Assembly (NCBI GenBank): GCA_017506865.1
Contig: JAFCMP010000518.1
Coordinates: forward strand, 682,001-746,000
Length of the DNA stretch: 64,000 nucleotides
Reading direction: 5' to 3'
Origin: Tribonema minus
Taxonomy: Eukaryota > Sar > Xanthophyceae > Tribonematales > Tribonemataceae
The translations under genes and the position numbers were made by a program. The notes under the pieces were generated by a model. The model saw nothing but the letters and a program-made list of their open reading frames with translations, made no database searches and was not told the origin of the DNA. Shown here piece after piece: positions 34,096 to 46,382 of the stretch. Within the stretch, counting starts at the first letter, position 1. Every line of letters begins with the position of its first letter.

Positions 34096-37000
34096 CTCAG
34101 AGGCACTGGCAGGTGAGCACCGTACACTATATGTCTTGCAGGTTGAATGCAGTGAATGCGTGGCATTAATGCGACGGTTGCCCTAAGGCTGGCATACATC
34201 GCATCAGGTGTGTCCAAGTTTCTTATGTACAGCAGTATGTGCACGGTGCAGAATTGGCAGATTTGCCACTGCTCCTGGTTTCACTCCAAGACTTCCTTCG
34301 GTGTTTTGCTACCGCTGCTAGTACTGTAACAGTATGCAGTCTGCCTTGTGGGCTGACTAGAATCATTGCCGTAATGGTTGCCCCCACTGACATGGAAAGT
34401 TTTTTTGCTGCTTTTCATGACTTGCCAGTCTGACCATGCCAGTTTACTCAATGACATCTCAGATTGTTGCAGGCTAGGTAGTGTGTGAACACTCAACGCC
34501 AACCCTGCACCTGTATTGTAATAACTTTTGACTAGGACTGGCAATAGTCAAGTAGTACCAGTTGCACTGTACAGGGCAGCTGACTGTCAACATATTACTA
34601 CCGTAGTGACTGCCAATCAATCTGTTCCAGCCTCTCTCTCATCTGTGTGATCATCTGTCCTATACCCTGCTTGTCTCCTGCTGTGCAGCGTGCGGAAAAC
34701 GCGGAGTCCCGCATTAGTCGATGGGCATCATCCCTAGGAAAGCGCTTAGTCGGGGAGGGGCAGACTGCAGCTGCTCACATGGAGCTGAATTTGCTGCAAC
34801 TGCAAAGTGCCAAGTGGACCAATGCGCAGGTAACGCAAACGCAAAGCTGTACTTTTCACCATGTTGACTCTAGAGCACACTTACACAAACAATGCTTCCC
34901 TTACAGCAGCGTCGCCTCTGTGCGGCACTCTTCAGCAACCGTGGGGATTGGACATTTTTGTGATTGAACAAGACTCTGTACCTGTCAGCATTCTGAATTG
35001 ATATTCTGTAGAATCTGGTGTTATTCATCAGAAAACTGTAGTCTAATGATGATAGTTCTACTCCTGATCAGCTGTTGTGTGTGTGTCACGCAATGAGGTG
35101 AATGCAGGTATGTTCACCTCTGCATTTATCAACTCAATCGGCTGAAGTCTTTGCATGACATCACCAGTGCATCACGAAAAAGAAGCTTTGCCACGTACTA
35201 CATGCACAATCGTCAATGCAGCAGCAGCCTCAAGTCACTGGCCTCCGGAGCATACATGAAGCCACTGCACAGCATGTAGCAGCCTCTCTGTACACTCTAG
35301 TATCCACACACACTGTGATGACCTCTTCAAGAGTCAAAATAAGTACGCATCCACCTCGAGGTGCTTGCAGTATGCGTGTCAACAACTTGAAGTCAATGGA
35401 TGACACAGGAACATATATGTGTTGTTCCACCAAGATCTATAGGGTAGGCAGATGAGCAAGATGGGGTGCACGCTGTTATTTTATTCATAATTTGAAAATG
35501 CACTTTGTCCTTACACAAACGCAAACAGGACCAGGTGCTCATATGCGTATTGCTCTGAACGCACAAGCTAACCTCATGAGCAGTGCTTATACCCTTCAGA
35601 CTTGTGTGAGGAACCAGCACTGCATCTGCATAACGATGTCAGCAGCAACCTGAGGACAATGAAGGCTCAACATGACCTGCAAATGATACACTCTTCACTC
35701 TGGCTAGAATGGGAGGAATTTGCTGCACAATGTCATGGTTTGTCTCATTCTGGGTGCTCCAAAGACTTCAACTGTTCAATGTTGTGTCGTCGTGTGCGAT
35801 CACCTCATTGAAGAGTGCTCTGAAGGATATGACTCTGTCTGGCGCATGTAGGTCGCCACCATGCCACCTTGACACCTGGAAATCTGTAGCAACCTGTATT
35901 GCCAAAACACTCATGTGCACGTTGTTGTTGCTGGCTAAGTGTAACGGAGGATCTCGTGGTGACATCAGTCTTCTCAGACTTTTCTGATGCAATATTTGCA
36001 TGCCTGCAGGGCAGGCAAGAGCCATAAGCAGTTGCAACTACAAGTGTCAGCAGGTCAGAGAGGTTAGCCGTTCCACCCATCGTGTGGACCAGCCTTGGAT
36101 TTTGCAGAGGACTACACGGTTTTGTTGTGGACCTCTCGTGTACACATGTTTGCCTAAGATATCGAGGTGTATTAGAGTCTACATAATGTGATCCTGCTTG
36201 TCTAAAGATACTTGCTGCAGAGCCTCGCGCCATTGGGTACTTGTCAAAGTTACACTTTACATATCTCCTTTCAAGCTGCCAGGTGTGCTCGGCTTCTTTG
36301 GCGCTGCAAGGCCAACTTCTTAGATGATCATTATTGGTTGTCGTCCATATTCCACACACTCATGTTGCCCTTCATCTGCAGGCAACAGTACCCCCAAGCG
36401 CTTAGCGACATTATGATAGAATGTTCAACTCACAACAACATTGAGCTCACAGTTTATGGTGCTGCAAAATGAGGATTGGGCATGTGTCTCACTTCTGATG
36501 CAAAGCCTCGCAAGTGTGCTATTCAAACCCAAAGGAATAACATGAAGCCAAGAGTGACGCTTGCGTACTCTCAACATTCAGGAGTACCAACTGCTGGCTT
36601 GAGGCTATATTGTGCCAGCTTGGGAAGGCAGGCACAACTAGCTCGTTTGTATCACTACTAGTATCGGTCTTGACAGTTTTGCACGCTTTTCACCGATGCT
36701 TTGCATACTTTGCTCATTGCAGGCGCCAGTTAGCATACCATGAACTTGCAACGCTGTACCATAGCCTAGCAAGCTTTCAGCGGGCCCGGATGCGCTCAGC
36801 TCTCTACCATAGCACATGCTCCATGATCCACACGTCAGTCAGGGTCAAAGTATCGTGACTAACATGTAAGCAATGTTTGGTTGTTCATCTGCAGGCGGCC
36901 AAATCACGGGGGGCATCAGAACTGCATCAACTTTCATCAGGGGGGGGACGAGCCACTTCAAAGGAGCATAAGTACGTGTGCAGAGCTGCCACCACCTACA

Positions 37001-37789
37001 TATATAGATGTGTCTGAAGCAGCCATCCCTCCGCTGTTGTGTTGCACGAGGTGGCATGACCGACTACTAGCATTGTGCGTATGCTATGCATGCGCAAATC
37101 AGAGTACGGTTACTGTGAGATGGGAGCTGCATAACAATGCAGTTCCTGAAGCGACAGCAGAACATTCCTGGAACTCTTCTTTTAGTGGAGTGTCATCTCA
37201 GAGAGCCTCTACATTGATTTAACACACACACCTACTAGCAGAGCTACAGCTGACGAGGCGGCAAGCCCAGCCGCCGAAATAGCTTCCCTTGCCCCCAAGG
37301 CAACCTCCTGCACCAAGTCCCCGACTCTGGCCAGCTAAATGTGAGTGCTGTACACCATACATTCTGGTCTCTGGTTCTGAATGTTGCTCTGCCGTACAAG
37401 CTCGCCATGGCCTGTACCACCCGGCCCCTGGCATGCCTGCTTTGTGTGCATAGTGTCCAGGGCCACGTTTTTGCTTGCTCAACTGTTACGTGCACATATG
37501 ATAAGCTGGTTTGCTCTGATGATGATGCTCAGAGCATGACGTAGGGTGCCTTGATTTACGGTGCAACAGTGGCAGCAGCTATGTTTGCGTCGGTTTGCCT
37601 GCCTCCTACCTTGCATCTTTAAACCAAAGACAGGTAAGAATGCATGGTCGCGCCAAGTATGATACAGAGGTATGTCAGCGCATGCAGCAAATACATCAGG
37701 ATGTCCACAGCGCTGGCCATTGGGATGTACAAACCAGTCCGCATGACATATGTTACCAGTCAGCAGCTGGACACTTGCGAGAAGCAGAC
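34096..37789. other. Possible exons of an unidentified plus-strand gene
   Basis: Some pieces have exon-like borders and composition. One is 34689-34829 after CTGTGCAG and before GTAACG (RAENAESRISRWASSLGKRL). Others are near 35657-35745 (SSLWLEWEEFAAQCH) and near 36722-36850 after CATTGCAG (RQLAYHELATLYHSLASFQ). I cannot join them or name a family; a coiled-coil protein is possible. The remainder is AT-rich, intron-like or intergenic. Confidence 0.25.
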
Positions 37790-38830
37790 GTACAACTTCC
37801 ACATGGCGTACTCTGGCCGTGTCATGACACACATGGCAGAATCCAGGGGGGGGGGGCACATGGAGGAGGACGTAGGGGAGGATCCCAAGATGCCATTTGG
37901 CGGCGGCGGCGTTTGAGTGGTTGTCGGTGAGACTCTTTCAGAAGTCACACGACATACAGGTTTCGTACAGCAGCATCAAGTTAGACCATCATCTGGGCTT
38001 TTTCGCGCCCTGAGCGAGAATGAATAAAAATTACAACTTTGGGGGGGGGGCACATGGAGGAGGACGTAGGGGAGGACCCCGAGATGCCATTTGGCGGCGG
38101 CGGCGTTTGAGTGGTTGTCGTTGCGACACTTTCATACTGTCATACGACATGTAGATTTTTTACGGCTAGATGCCAATCATCTGGGCTTTTTCGCGCCCTG
38201 AGCGAGAATTAACAAAAAGTACAACTTTGCCGACGCCTTCCCGGTGACCGGCTACGACGACCCGACACGCCACCTACCGCTCATGGTGGACGTTACCTGC
38301 TTCGAGGCACAGGTGGCGTCGCGGGCGGCGAAGACTGCAGCAGACCCTGAGCGATGCTGCCGCGCCAGGAGGCCGCCAAGAGTACCCACTATTCTGGTCA
38401 TTATGATCAGAATTGCTACAAACTTGCCACTTTGGCAATAGGGTCATTTGGCAGCATCGGGGAGCAGGGGCGGAAGCTGCTGGAGGCTGTGGCGACGGAG
38501 TATGCCAGCAGGATGTCAGTGCCCGGAGGAGCGCGCCCTGAAGCTCTCAAGGGCATCGCCCTGGCGCGCTTACGCTCGGCACTGTCGGCAGCGCTCCACA
38601 TGGCGTACTCTGGCCGTGTCATGACACACATGGCAGAATCCAGGGGGGGGGGGCACATGGAGGAGGACGTAGGGAGGACCCCGAGATGCCATTTGGCGGC
38701 GGTGGCGTTTGAGTGGTTGTCGTTGCGACACTTTCAGACTGTCATACGGCATGTAGATTTCTTACAGCTAGATGTCAATCATCTGGGCTTTTTCGCGCCC
38801 TGAGCGAGAATTAATAAAAAGTACAACTTT
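37790..38830 (+). mobile_element. LINE family C, three truncated copies head to tail
   Basis: Copies lie at 37799-38040, 38041-38228 and 38229-38830. Each ends in GGGCTTTTTCGCGCCC, TGAGCGAGAATKAA and an A-rich tail to ACAACTTT. The next copy starts directly behind it. The first follows a GTACAACTT (37790-37798) in unique sequence. The longest copy encodes the end of an RLE-type LINE protein (LPLMVDVTCFEAQVASRAAK, then SFGSIGEQGRKLLEA) in a broken frame. All three share a G run and the block CACATGGAGGAGGACGTAGG. Copies on the other strand lie at 12.4-12.9 kb. Confidence 0.75.
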
Positions 38831-39111
38831 GCACCTCCATGGGGCAGAGCATGCTTTGCAAAGCTTTCAATATGCTGAAGTGTGCCGGTGACTCCGTAGC
38901 ATGTATGCTCGTCCATGGGGGTCAAGTGACCTGCATATGACTGTCGCAAATAGACAATATGAGAGTGCCGCTGCCTCCATTCACAGTGGTCAGATCTGTG
39001 GAGAGTAAACTTCTGCAAACCTCAAGTTGCAGTTCCTGTTGAAGCTGCCTTGCATCTTTGTCTTGCTTGTGTGTGTTGTGTTGGCGTCCTTGGAGTACAC
39101 ACGGCGCATCT
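38831..39111. other. Region upstream of the BtuF-like gene
   Basis: About 280 bp between the LINE C stack and the ATG at 39112. It must hold the promoter or be 5' UTR; no motif stands out. Confidence 0.4.
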
Positions 39112-42100
39112 ATGGCGCCACCGCAGATCCGCATCGCGTCTTTGCTTCCGTCACTGACAGAGGTGGTTGCGTGCATCCCCAGCCTACGCAACTCGCTGGT
39201 TGCGGTCACTCACGAGGTCAGTGGATTCCTGCTGCTGACACAGTGATTGATCATGGTCATCATGTAAGCTGCACCCTTGTTCCGTTCTGTGCATCCTGCG
39301 TGCACCTTGCAAGTCTGATTCACTCATCAACATCAAGCTCGTTGTAAGAACAAATTTAATCATGAAACATCACGCCCCTGAAACTCTGATACACCGCACC
39401 GCACTGCGGTTGCAGTTCTGCTCTCTCAGCCTTGCAACGTTGAGTGCAAACCTCAAGCTGGATGCTGACATCATCGCCACGCTCCTGAAGCCCGGCTATA
39501 CATTGCACTGCTGTTGCACTGCATCTTGCATTCTGCTTTGCCGCAGTGTGACTACCCACCCGAGGTAGTCGAGAGGTGCACACGCATCACCACCAGCCAC
39601 ATCAATCCGGCGAAGTTGACGCAGGCGGAAATTGACAAAAGGGTCAAAGGATCTCTCGCTGTGGGCCATAGCCTGTATGGCATCGATCAGGTCTGTATGT
39701 ATGATCAGTGTTTGCATGTGTAAGCCAATGTGCAGAGCTCTCATGTGCCACTTGACGGTATGACAAGTGAGTGCACTGCGCGCATCCATTACATCTAAAT
39801 CACGAGATGTTGGTGACACATGCTACACATGTTACGTGGCAAGAGTGCATATGAATCAAGCTTTGAGAACAGTGATCATCGAAGCACGCGAGTGCTCAAT
39901 ACAGTTCAAGCATTAGTGCTAGGTACTGGCTGCATGCAGCATAGCCAGGGTCTTGCTGCCTATTTAAGCATACAAACTCACCAGATATGTATGATGATGG
40001 ACTCTACGGGACGTGCGGCAGTTGCACCGCTGGGTTGCAGCATGGGAAGGGACATTGTTGTGTGTTGAGCATTGCTGAGCACTGTGTGCGCAATACCTCA
40101 ACTTTGAAGTGAATGCTGTGTGTGATATATACTTCTTTTTGAAGTATGCAGATTAGCTGAGCCAGCAGAGCAGGCGGTGTTCATGAGTATCCTTTCCTTG
40201 CCCTAACTTCACTGAGCATTGTGATTTTGCTCCTGAACATGATCCTTTGTTGTGAAGCAGCACACAAGCAGAAGCTGCTTCCGGCATGGCGGCCATCTTG
40301 TGCTGTACTGATTTCATTTGGGCAACTGGTTCTTTGACCAGCGGCAGCAAAAGGAACCGAAGGCAACTATTGAAGTCGCAGTGTCAAACAATTCAACCAC
40401 TGCGCTTGCAAGAATGTCGGTGCATACGGCAGCATACCTCTTGAATTGCATTGCTGACATTCGTGTCGCTGATTGCTTCTGCAGGATCAGATGCATGAGG
40501 CCCTTTCAGTTGTGGTGCTGAAGCAGGCCCTGCGATGCGTGTTCCATGAAATGTTGCTGGTTACATGCAGAATACGTCTATTAGTCGTTTTTCATGAATG
40601 AATTAGTTCAGAAATACCCAAAGGCACCATTGCTCGCTGCTGCGGGATAAACTGCGGGAGGCGGACCCGACTGTGGTGCTGATGCAGACCCTGTCATAGA
40701 TATGCTCTGCAGTGTCACTTCATACACAACCTTTTCTGTTGTTGACACACGTACCTACTGTTGCTCGCTGCTGCAGGATAAACTGCGGGAGGCGGACCCA
40801 ACTGTGGTATTGACGCAGGCGCTGTGCGACGTGTGTGCTGTGTCATATCCGATTGTGGTTGGGGTGTGTGCGCGGGTACTGGGGGACCACCCGCGTGTTA
40901 TCAGCATAGGTAAGCGCTGTAACCCTCAGCTTAGGGTTTTGAGGGTTAGGTTCAGCTTAGTATTAGATTGGGTGCCCCACCAATGCACAACAGATGGCCC
41001 GCCTGCAATATGCACGTCTATTCGGTGGCAGATCTCATACGGCTTGCACTACATAGTGTCAAAGTAGAGCGTTGGCGGGTTGGCGGCATACGTTAAGAAG
41101 CTTTTAGATTTTGGGATGAGCATTAGGGTTGGGGGTATGCTGGTTTTATTAAATTCTGAGTGTGTTTTGCGTGGAGACTTGTGCGGAGGAGGACCTCAAG
41201 CCTTCAGTCTACATGTATTGAGACCTGATGTGGAGGAGCTCAACGGCTCTGGTTGATCTGAAAGAACAGACGAGGTATGTTGTTGCCCGTATGTTGGCCT
41301 GTTGGTATTCACAAAGGCGCGTTGATCGTCTGGCATTGACCCTGTGCTGACACTTGACTCTTCGTTGATGATTTTGTTACCTGTTTGATTGTATCATTCA
41401 GCTTTCAAATGCAGGCAATGCATCTCCACTTGTCAGCTCACCCAATGTGCAGAATTTGTCCGATCGTCATCTCACTGTGTGCTCCCCCCCATTCTCATGT
41501 TCACCTGCAGAGCCAACCTGTCTCTCGGACGTCATAGCGAGTGTTAGAACAGTGGGCAGGGAGTGTGGAGCAGAGGAGGAAGCTGATGAGGTAGCCAGGG
41601 GGCTGGAAGCGGGCTTTGAGAAGATCAAGGCAGCGGTGAAAGGGCTGCCACGGCCAAAGGTCGCGTTTCTGGAGTGGACAGGTGAAGTGGTTACGCTCCT
41701 GGTACTTCAAGTTGAAGATTGTTAGGCACGACTCACCTATACTGCTCACATCGGTGTGCCGGTGAGTTGAGCGTTGCTGTTGTGTGTCAAGGACTGGAGG
41801 GTCACTCAGCAGAAAGGGGAGTCATGAGTAACAGTGACAGTTTCAGTTTCAGAGTGACGGTTCCACCAGGCGCTGCGCCGGGGGTCACGGCAAAACAGAT
41901 GATTTAAAGCCGTGCAAAGCACTGTAATGCCAGCACTGAGACAGGACCCACGTCCTAGACTTCTCCTGTTTTCTGTGGCATGGTTGCAGTGCCATAGGTC
42001 TGCAATGTATGCGTGTCCCCAACGGTTCAGAATTGGATCCTGGCCTGCAGAAATCGACACGCGCTCAATTCATTCATGCCGCATGCATTGGGGTCCCGCA

Positions 42101-44676
42101 CCGTAACTTGTGAGCATGCCTCAGATTCTAGCTGGCCACACCTCGTAAACAAGTGCTCTCTGTTTCTGCCTTTCACCATTTGCAGATCCCCTGTTCCACG
42201 CTGTTCCCGGTGGCATTATTGCAGTGTCCGATCCTCACCTGATGGACAGATGTACCACACATGAACTGCTCAATGGTAAACGGCAAGATTGACACTTGCT
42301 GTTGCGCGCCTCAAACCTTCGCAGCCAAGCTCATGCAATGTACGCGATTCCTGCAATTTGCTGTTGGCAGATCCCCTATTCAATGGAGGCCATTGGGTGC
42401 CTGACTTGCTGGACATAGCGGGTGCTGACTATAGGCTTGCCAAGACAAAGGAGCGATCAAGTGAGTCGGCCATTTTGCCACACTGCAAAGTGCAGCTGGT
42501 CATGATACATCACGTCAATACTCAACATTGCTCAAATGTTCAGACTGAAGTCAGTTGTTACTCAAGTCTACGCAACTCACAGAGGACCCTTTTTGTAAGC
42601 AATTGATCATGTCTAGTGCAGCAATTCAAGTTTGATAGTACGGCAAGTGCGTTTATCAGTGAGTCATAGCGTCTTGACAGGACTCTAAGGGTTGTGCACT
42701 TTTGCACGTTTGTCTATCATTAGTCAAACATCTGTATGTTCCTCTGATGTTCAAAGCATGTTCGCTTGCTACCTGCCTGGCCCTCAAGTGCAACTATGGC
42801 CATTGCGCTATTTTGCATTTAGATGGGAGTCAGCGCAGGCATAAAGCGGACTTGTATGGTCCGCATGTTCTGAGCTACATCTGGTGCTCAGTACGTGTGA
42901 TTCGGGTGCTTAACAAGGGCTGTTTTGCATCAGTGCTCGGCAGCTGCTGTTCTGAATCTGTTGCTCTGAATTTCGGGCTAGGGTAGGCGACCGGTACTCT
43001 TCCGTCTAGCACTGATGTTGGCACTGCTTCATGTTGTCTCCTATTGCTGCAGTCCAGATGATCAGCAAGGGCTGTTTTGCATCAGTGCTCGGCAGCTGCT
43101 GTTCTCAATGAGGTCCTTTGGAATTTGCGTTGGGTAAGCGAACGGTGCTCTTGCATCAAGCACTGATATTGTAGCTGCTTCATGTCGTCTCCGATTGCTG
43201 CTGCAGTCCAGATCACACCAGAAACCTTGGCAGCTAGCGATCCTGACATCATACTGGTAGCGCCCTGTGGATTTGACTCTACAAGGGCCCATGATGATGC
43301 CCAACACCTGTGGCAACACGACTGGTGGACACAGCTGAGGGCAGTGAGGGATGGCAAGGTGTACGCCATGGATGGCAACGCGTACTATGCAAGGTCAGCT
43401 GCTGCACCTTAAGTGTGGAGTGCTATACTATACATGAATTGCAGCAGTTGCTAGTTGGATATGTGAATGCAAAGTGAGCTGCAGCATCTGACGTATACAT
43501 AGAGTGCTCTGCTTGCGATGGCAGGGATGTGTAAGTCTGCACGACGCGGTCTGATAGGCTGCAGATCATGCATCATGTTCTTGTGGATGAAGCCCTGTGA
43601 TGTTGTAGCTGAGCCCTGTGACAGCGGCTTGATGAGGGCACAGTGAGCGCCTCATGTATGCTTCCAGGGATTAGGGTTGGTACGTATATGTAGCGGCAGC
43701 GTTCATTGCGGTGGCTTGCTTGCCTGGGTCAGCATGTGAAATTTGATTAGGTGCGGAACATGGTTGTTCAAGTCAGGATGCAGAGTTACGGTTGGGGCTA
43801 GGGTGAGAGTGAGGAGTGGGGCTAAAGTCATAAGTGGTGGCACAAACTGACGCTCAGCCATTTGGTCGGCAGGCAGCGCTTCAAGTCTCAGATGAAATGT
43901 GGTGCTTGCACTCAGGCTCTCCTCCAGATCGCGAGCCATACGGGTGTTATATTCACCCCAAGTCAACTCAGAACGATCCGTTCCACTTCGGAGAGACACT
44001 GCAGCAGGGTATGGCATGCACCTGCGCACTGTTTCCCCATTCTGACAGCACCACATCCGTTCAGTGCCGGTGGCGCATTGTCGAGCAGTGGCACTTCTGA
44101 GTTGCCTCCTTGCCAGATGGTGAGCGCTGACAACGTCGCATCATGTTTGTGCCGGTGGCGCATTGCCGAGCAGTGGCACTATATACAGAACAGCAGTAGG
44201 GCGTTCCAGGCACTGGGTCCTGGCAACGTATGACCATGAGCGCTGATGGCAAACATCCCGAGTACTGACAGCATGAATTGTTGTGACTGCAGGAAGGGTA
44301 GGGTCTTTTTGAGGGGCAAGGGTAGAGTCAGAGCTCCAAATGATGTGCTCTGCGACATTGTGCGACTGTGTTCCACTGCGCCATTGGAACAGGCCGGGAC
44401 TCCTGCTGCTGCAAGAGCGCTGCATCATAGCAAGATCTGAGCACTGCCATCCATAACTGTTGTAACTGTATTCTGCACAGGCCGGGACCCAGGCTGCTGC
44501 AGGGTTGTGGCATCATAGCTCGCCTGATTCATGGCAAAAGTGTAGGGCAAACCCTGGGTGAAGAGCTGGCACCACGGCACTGGAAGCAGGTGCAGGCACC
44601 CTCTGCAGCGCAGCTACAAGCAAAAGCGGATGCCGCAGCTGATGGGGCAGCGGACGCCATTGTGAGCAGTGCTTGA
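39112..44676 (+). CDS. BtuF-like cobalamin-binding-type protein, seven exons
   Basis: Exons: 39112-39216, 39547-39690, 40777-40909, 41511-41681, 42371-42460, 43207-43393, 44481-44676; all borders are GT-AG and phases agree, giving 341 aa. It matches bacterial cobalamin-binding proteins of the BtuF/COG0614 type from end to end: RIASLLPSLTEVVACI, VTHECDYPPEV, SLYGID, LTQALCDVCAVSYP, VAFLEWTGDPLFNGGHWVPD, APCGFD, YAMDGNAYYARPGPRL. No signal peptide is seen, so it is likely intracellular. The ligand is inferred from the family: cobalamin or another corrinoid or metal chelate. It is not evidently the algal uptake protein CBA1. Alternative end: exon 7 could splice at 44662 (ATT/GTGAGC) in phase 0 to the open exon at 45045. 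Introns contain decayed exon copies and TTAGGG-like tracts. Confidence 0.85.
40484..40700 (+). pseudogene. Two decayed copies of exon 3 of the BtuF-like gene
   Basis: The true exon 3 begins CTGCTGCAG/GATAAACTGC at 40777. At 40631-40700 the same intron end and first 50 bases recur, but the acceptor reads GCGG instead of GCAG and a TAG follows soon. At 40484-40555 a more diverged copy still encodes EALSVVVLKQAL, against EADPTVVLTQAL. Confidence 0.8.
40921..41138 (+). repeat. Two TTAGGG-like tracts in intron 3
   Basis: Tracts at 40921-40952 (CTTAGGGTTTTGAGGGTTAG) and 41121-41138 (CATTAGGGTTGGGGG); the G-rich strand is sense. Confidence 0.75.
42178..42250 (+). pseudogene. Probable decayed copy of exon 5
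   Basis: TTTGCAGATCCCCTGTTCCA resembles the start of real exon 5 (GGCAGATCCCCTATTCAATG); similarity fades within 40-50 bp. Confidence 0.45.
42913..43206 (+). repeat. Duplicated end of intron 5 with relic start of exon 6
   Basis: The stretch from GGCTGTTTTGCATCAGTGCT through the acceptor TTGCTGCAGTCCAGAT occurs twice, about 150 bp apart (from 42919 and from 43070). Only the second acceptor leads into the real exon 6 at 43207; the first leads into a few bases of exon and then decayed sequence. Confidence 0.8.
43667..43815 (+). repeat. Two TTAGGG-like tracts in intron 6
   Basis: Tracts at 43667-43680 (GGGATTAGGGTTGG) and 43785-43815 (GGTTGGGGCTAGGGTGAG). Sense strand is G-rich. Confidence 0.65.
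44390..44433 (+). pseudogene. Decayed copy of exon 7
   Basis: AGGCCGGGACTCCTGCTGCT followed by GCATCATAGC parallels the start of exon 7 at 44479 (AGGCCGGGACCCAGGCTGCT, GCATCATAGC). Confidence 0.6.
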
Positions 44677-45044
44677 GGTTGGAGCTGAAAATTAAGGTGA
44701 GGCACACCAATGCTCATTATGTGTCAACATGAAGTGCTGATGGCTAATCCAATTGGTCTCAACTGTTGGCTGACGCGCTTGGCTGATGCGCCGCGTGATT
44801 GATTGTCCCCCTTGCAGTCACGTGTAGAAGCCGCAAGTATGCACCCTTGTCTTCAGTCTTATCAGTTGCCCCAGCAGCCTTATGCTATGTTCCTGCACAT
44901 GTCACTTTTTATAACCACACTGTCAACTCAAGCGCTCATAGCATGGAAGAAACAAGCCACCTAATGCTGATGACAGAACGCGTGTCTAACGCAGTGCCCG
45001 TTGATACGCCTCTGTTTGTGCGCGTGGTGTGTGTCGATTGACAG

Positions 45045-45296
45045 GTTTGCCAAGATGGCGTGCACAGCGGCTCAATCGACTCAGCGCAGTTCCGGTGCAT
45101 GCAATCCGGCACATCATGGCACATTACCAACTGGAGCGACCGGAGACCTGACAGTGTGTCAAAGGGCTGGCGATCTAGGGCCAGGGCTGCTGCCTTTGCG
45201 ACACGCAGTCGTGATCACTTTTCAGTTGGGGTCCGGCAAGAGCTGAACTTGGTGCAGGCCTTTGTGATGATCAGAGCTACGGCACAGCAGCTGTGA
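45045..45296 (+). CDS. Candidate terminal exon, unidentified
   Basis: After GATTGACAG an open stretch of 84 codons runs to TGA. It encodes HITNWSDRRPDSVSKGWRSR and FATRSRDHFSVGVRQEL, which looks like real protein. It is in phase 0 and could be the last exon of the BtuF-like gene through an alternative donor at 44662, or belong to another gene. A 30-bp tandem duplication (GATCAGAGCTACGGCACAGC twice) spans the stop. Confidence 0.35.
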   Translation, partial: VCQDGVHSGSIDSAQFRCMQSGTSWHITNWSDRRPDSVSKGWRSRARAAAFATRSRDHFSVGVRQELNLVQAFVMIRATAQQL

Positions 45297-46382
45297 CGAT
45301 CAGAGCTACGGCACAGCAGCGCAGCAGGCCATGTGCGACTCAGATTCCATGTACATGAGATACTGAGCGATAGGCAGCCTTGAAGTTAAGGCCCTATGTG
45401 CCATGCCATTGCAGCATTACCATGGTCTCATCATGTATGTACCGAGTAAATATACATTATTTCACTACATGTGGACTCCTCTCAAGGCACCCCGGATCAT
45501 TGTGCCATCTGCCACAGGCATGTCCTTGCACTCTGCTCACCTGCCATAACGTGTCATTGTTCTCAACATACTGCACACCGAGTGTGAGTCTTGAGTGCGG
45601 CTGCTCACGAATCTGAACTGTTGCTTCTTGACGCAAGTACTCAGCTGAGCATGTGACAATCTGCTTACAGTTCAACAAGAGCAAATCATGCTTGTATCGT
45701 CAAGGACAATAAGTTGATGCTGGTATCTTGTGTGCTACTGCTTGCAGTATAACGTCAGTGTATGTGCATTTGTCTGAGCCTCGGTCGGTTTGTGCTTCTG
45801 TGCTGTCACAGTCTTCACGGTGTCTATGGCGCTAAACCCCCAATCACCTTGTATCCTGACTCAAACACTGCTGGTCTGGCACCTTGCAAGGCTTGCGTGG
45901 CCTTTTTATGGAGGGACACCTGACTATTGTGATGTTACCACAAACATGTTCCCCCCTACAAGTTACTGCAACAACAAGTGCTGCTCCGTGTGCACAGAGT
46001 TGGAATTTGTATAATATATATACATTCATGACACACACAATTGCAGCTGTTGTGGCCGCGAGCACATGGCATGCTCACAGCCCAACCGCCGCAAAAGCAA
46101 GTATGTCTATGCTGCTGTACACCACGAGTACTCTATCTACAGACCTTGACTCTAGAGGGTCCCATCAGACATACGTGCACTTGTATCCCTGTGATTGCCC
46201 GCACACACTCCGTTATAAACCACATGTATGCGCTGCACAAGCCCCCGCGCACAAAGTCAATGTGGCCCAATTTCGAGTAATGGGGGGGCTCGCCACAGAA
46301 ACACAAAGTTCAACGTATCGCAGGCTGCAGCATCTACATAGCTGATGTCACTGCGCAATCCCCTGTGTCAACTGGTCGTCGG
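45297..46382. other. Intergenic
   Basis: No gene recognised. The sequence is AT-rich, with TATA-like runs near 46010-46022. Confidence 0.4.
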
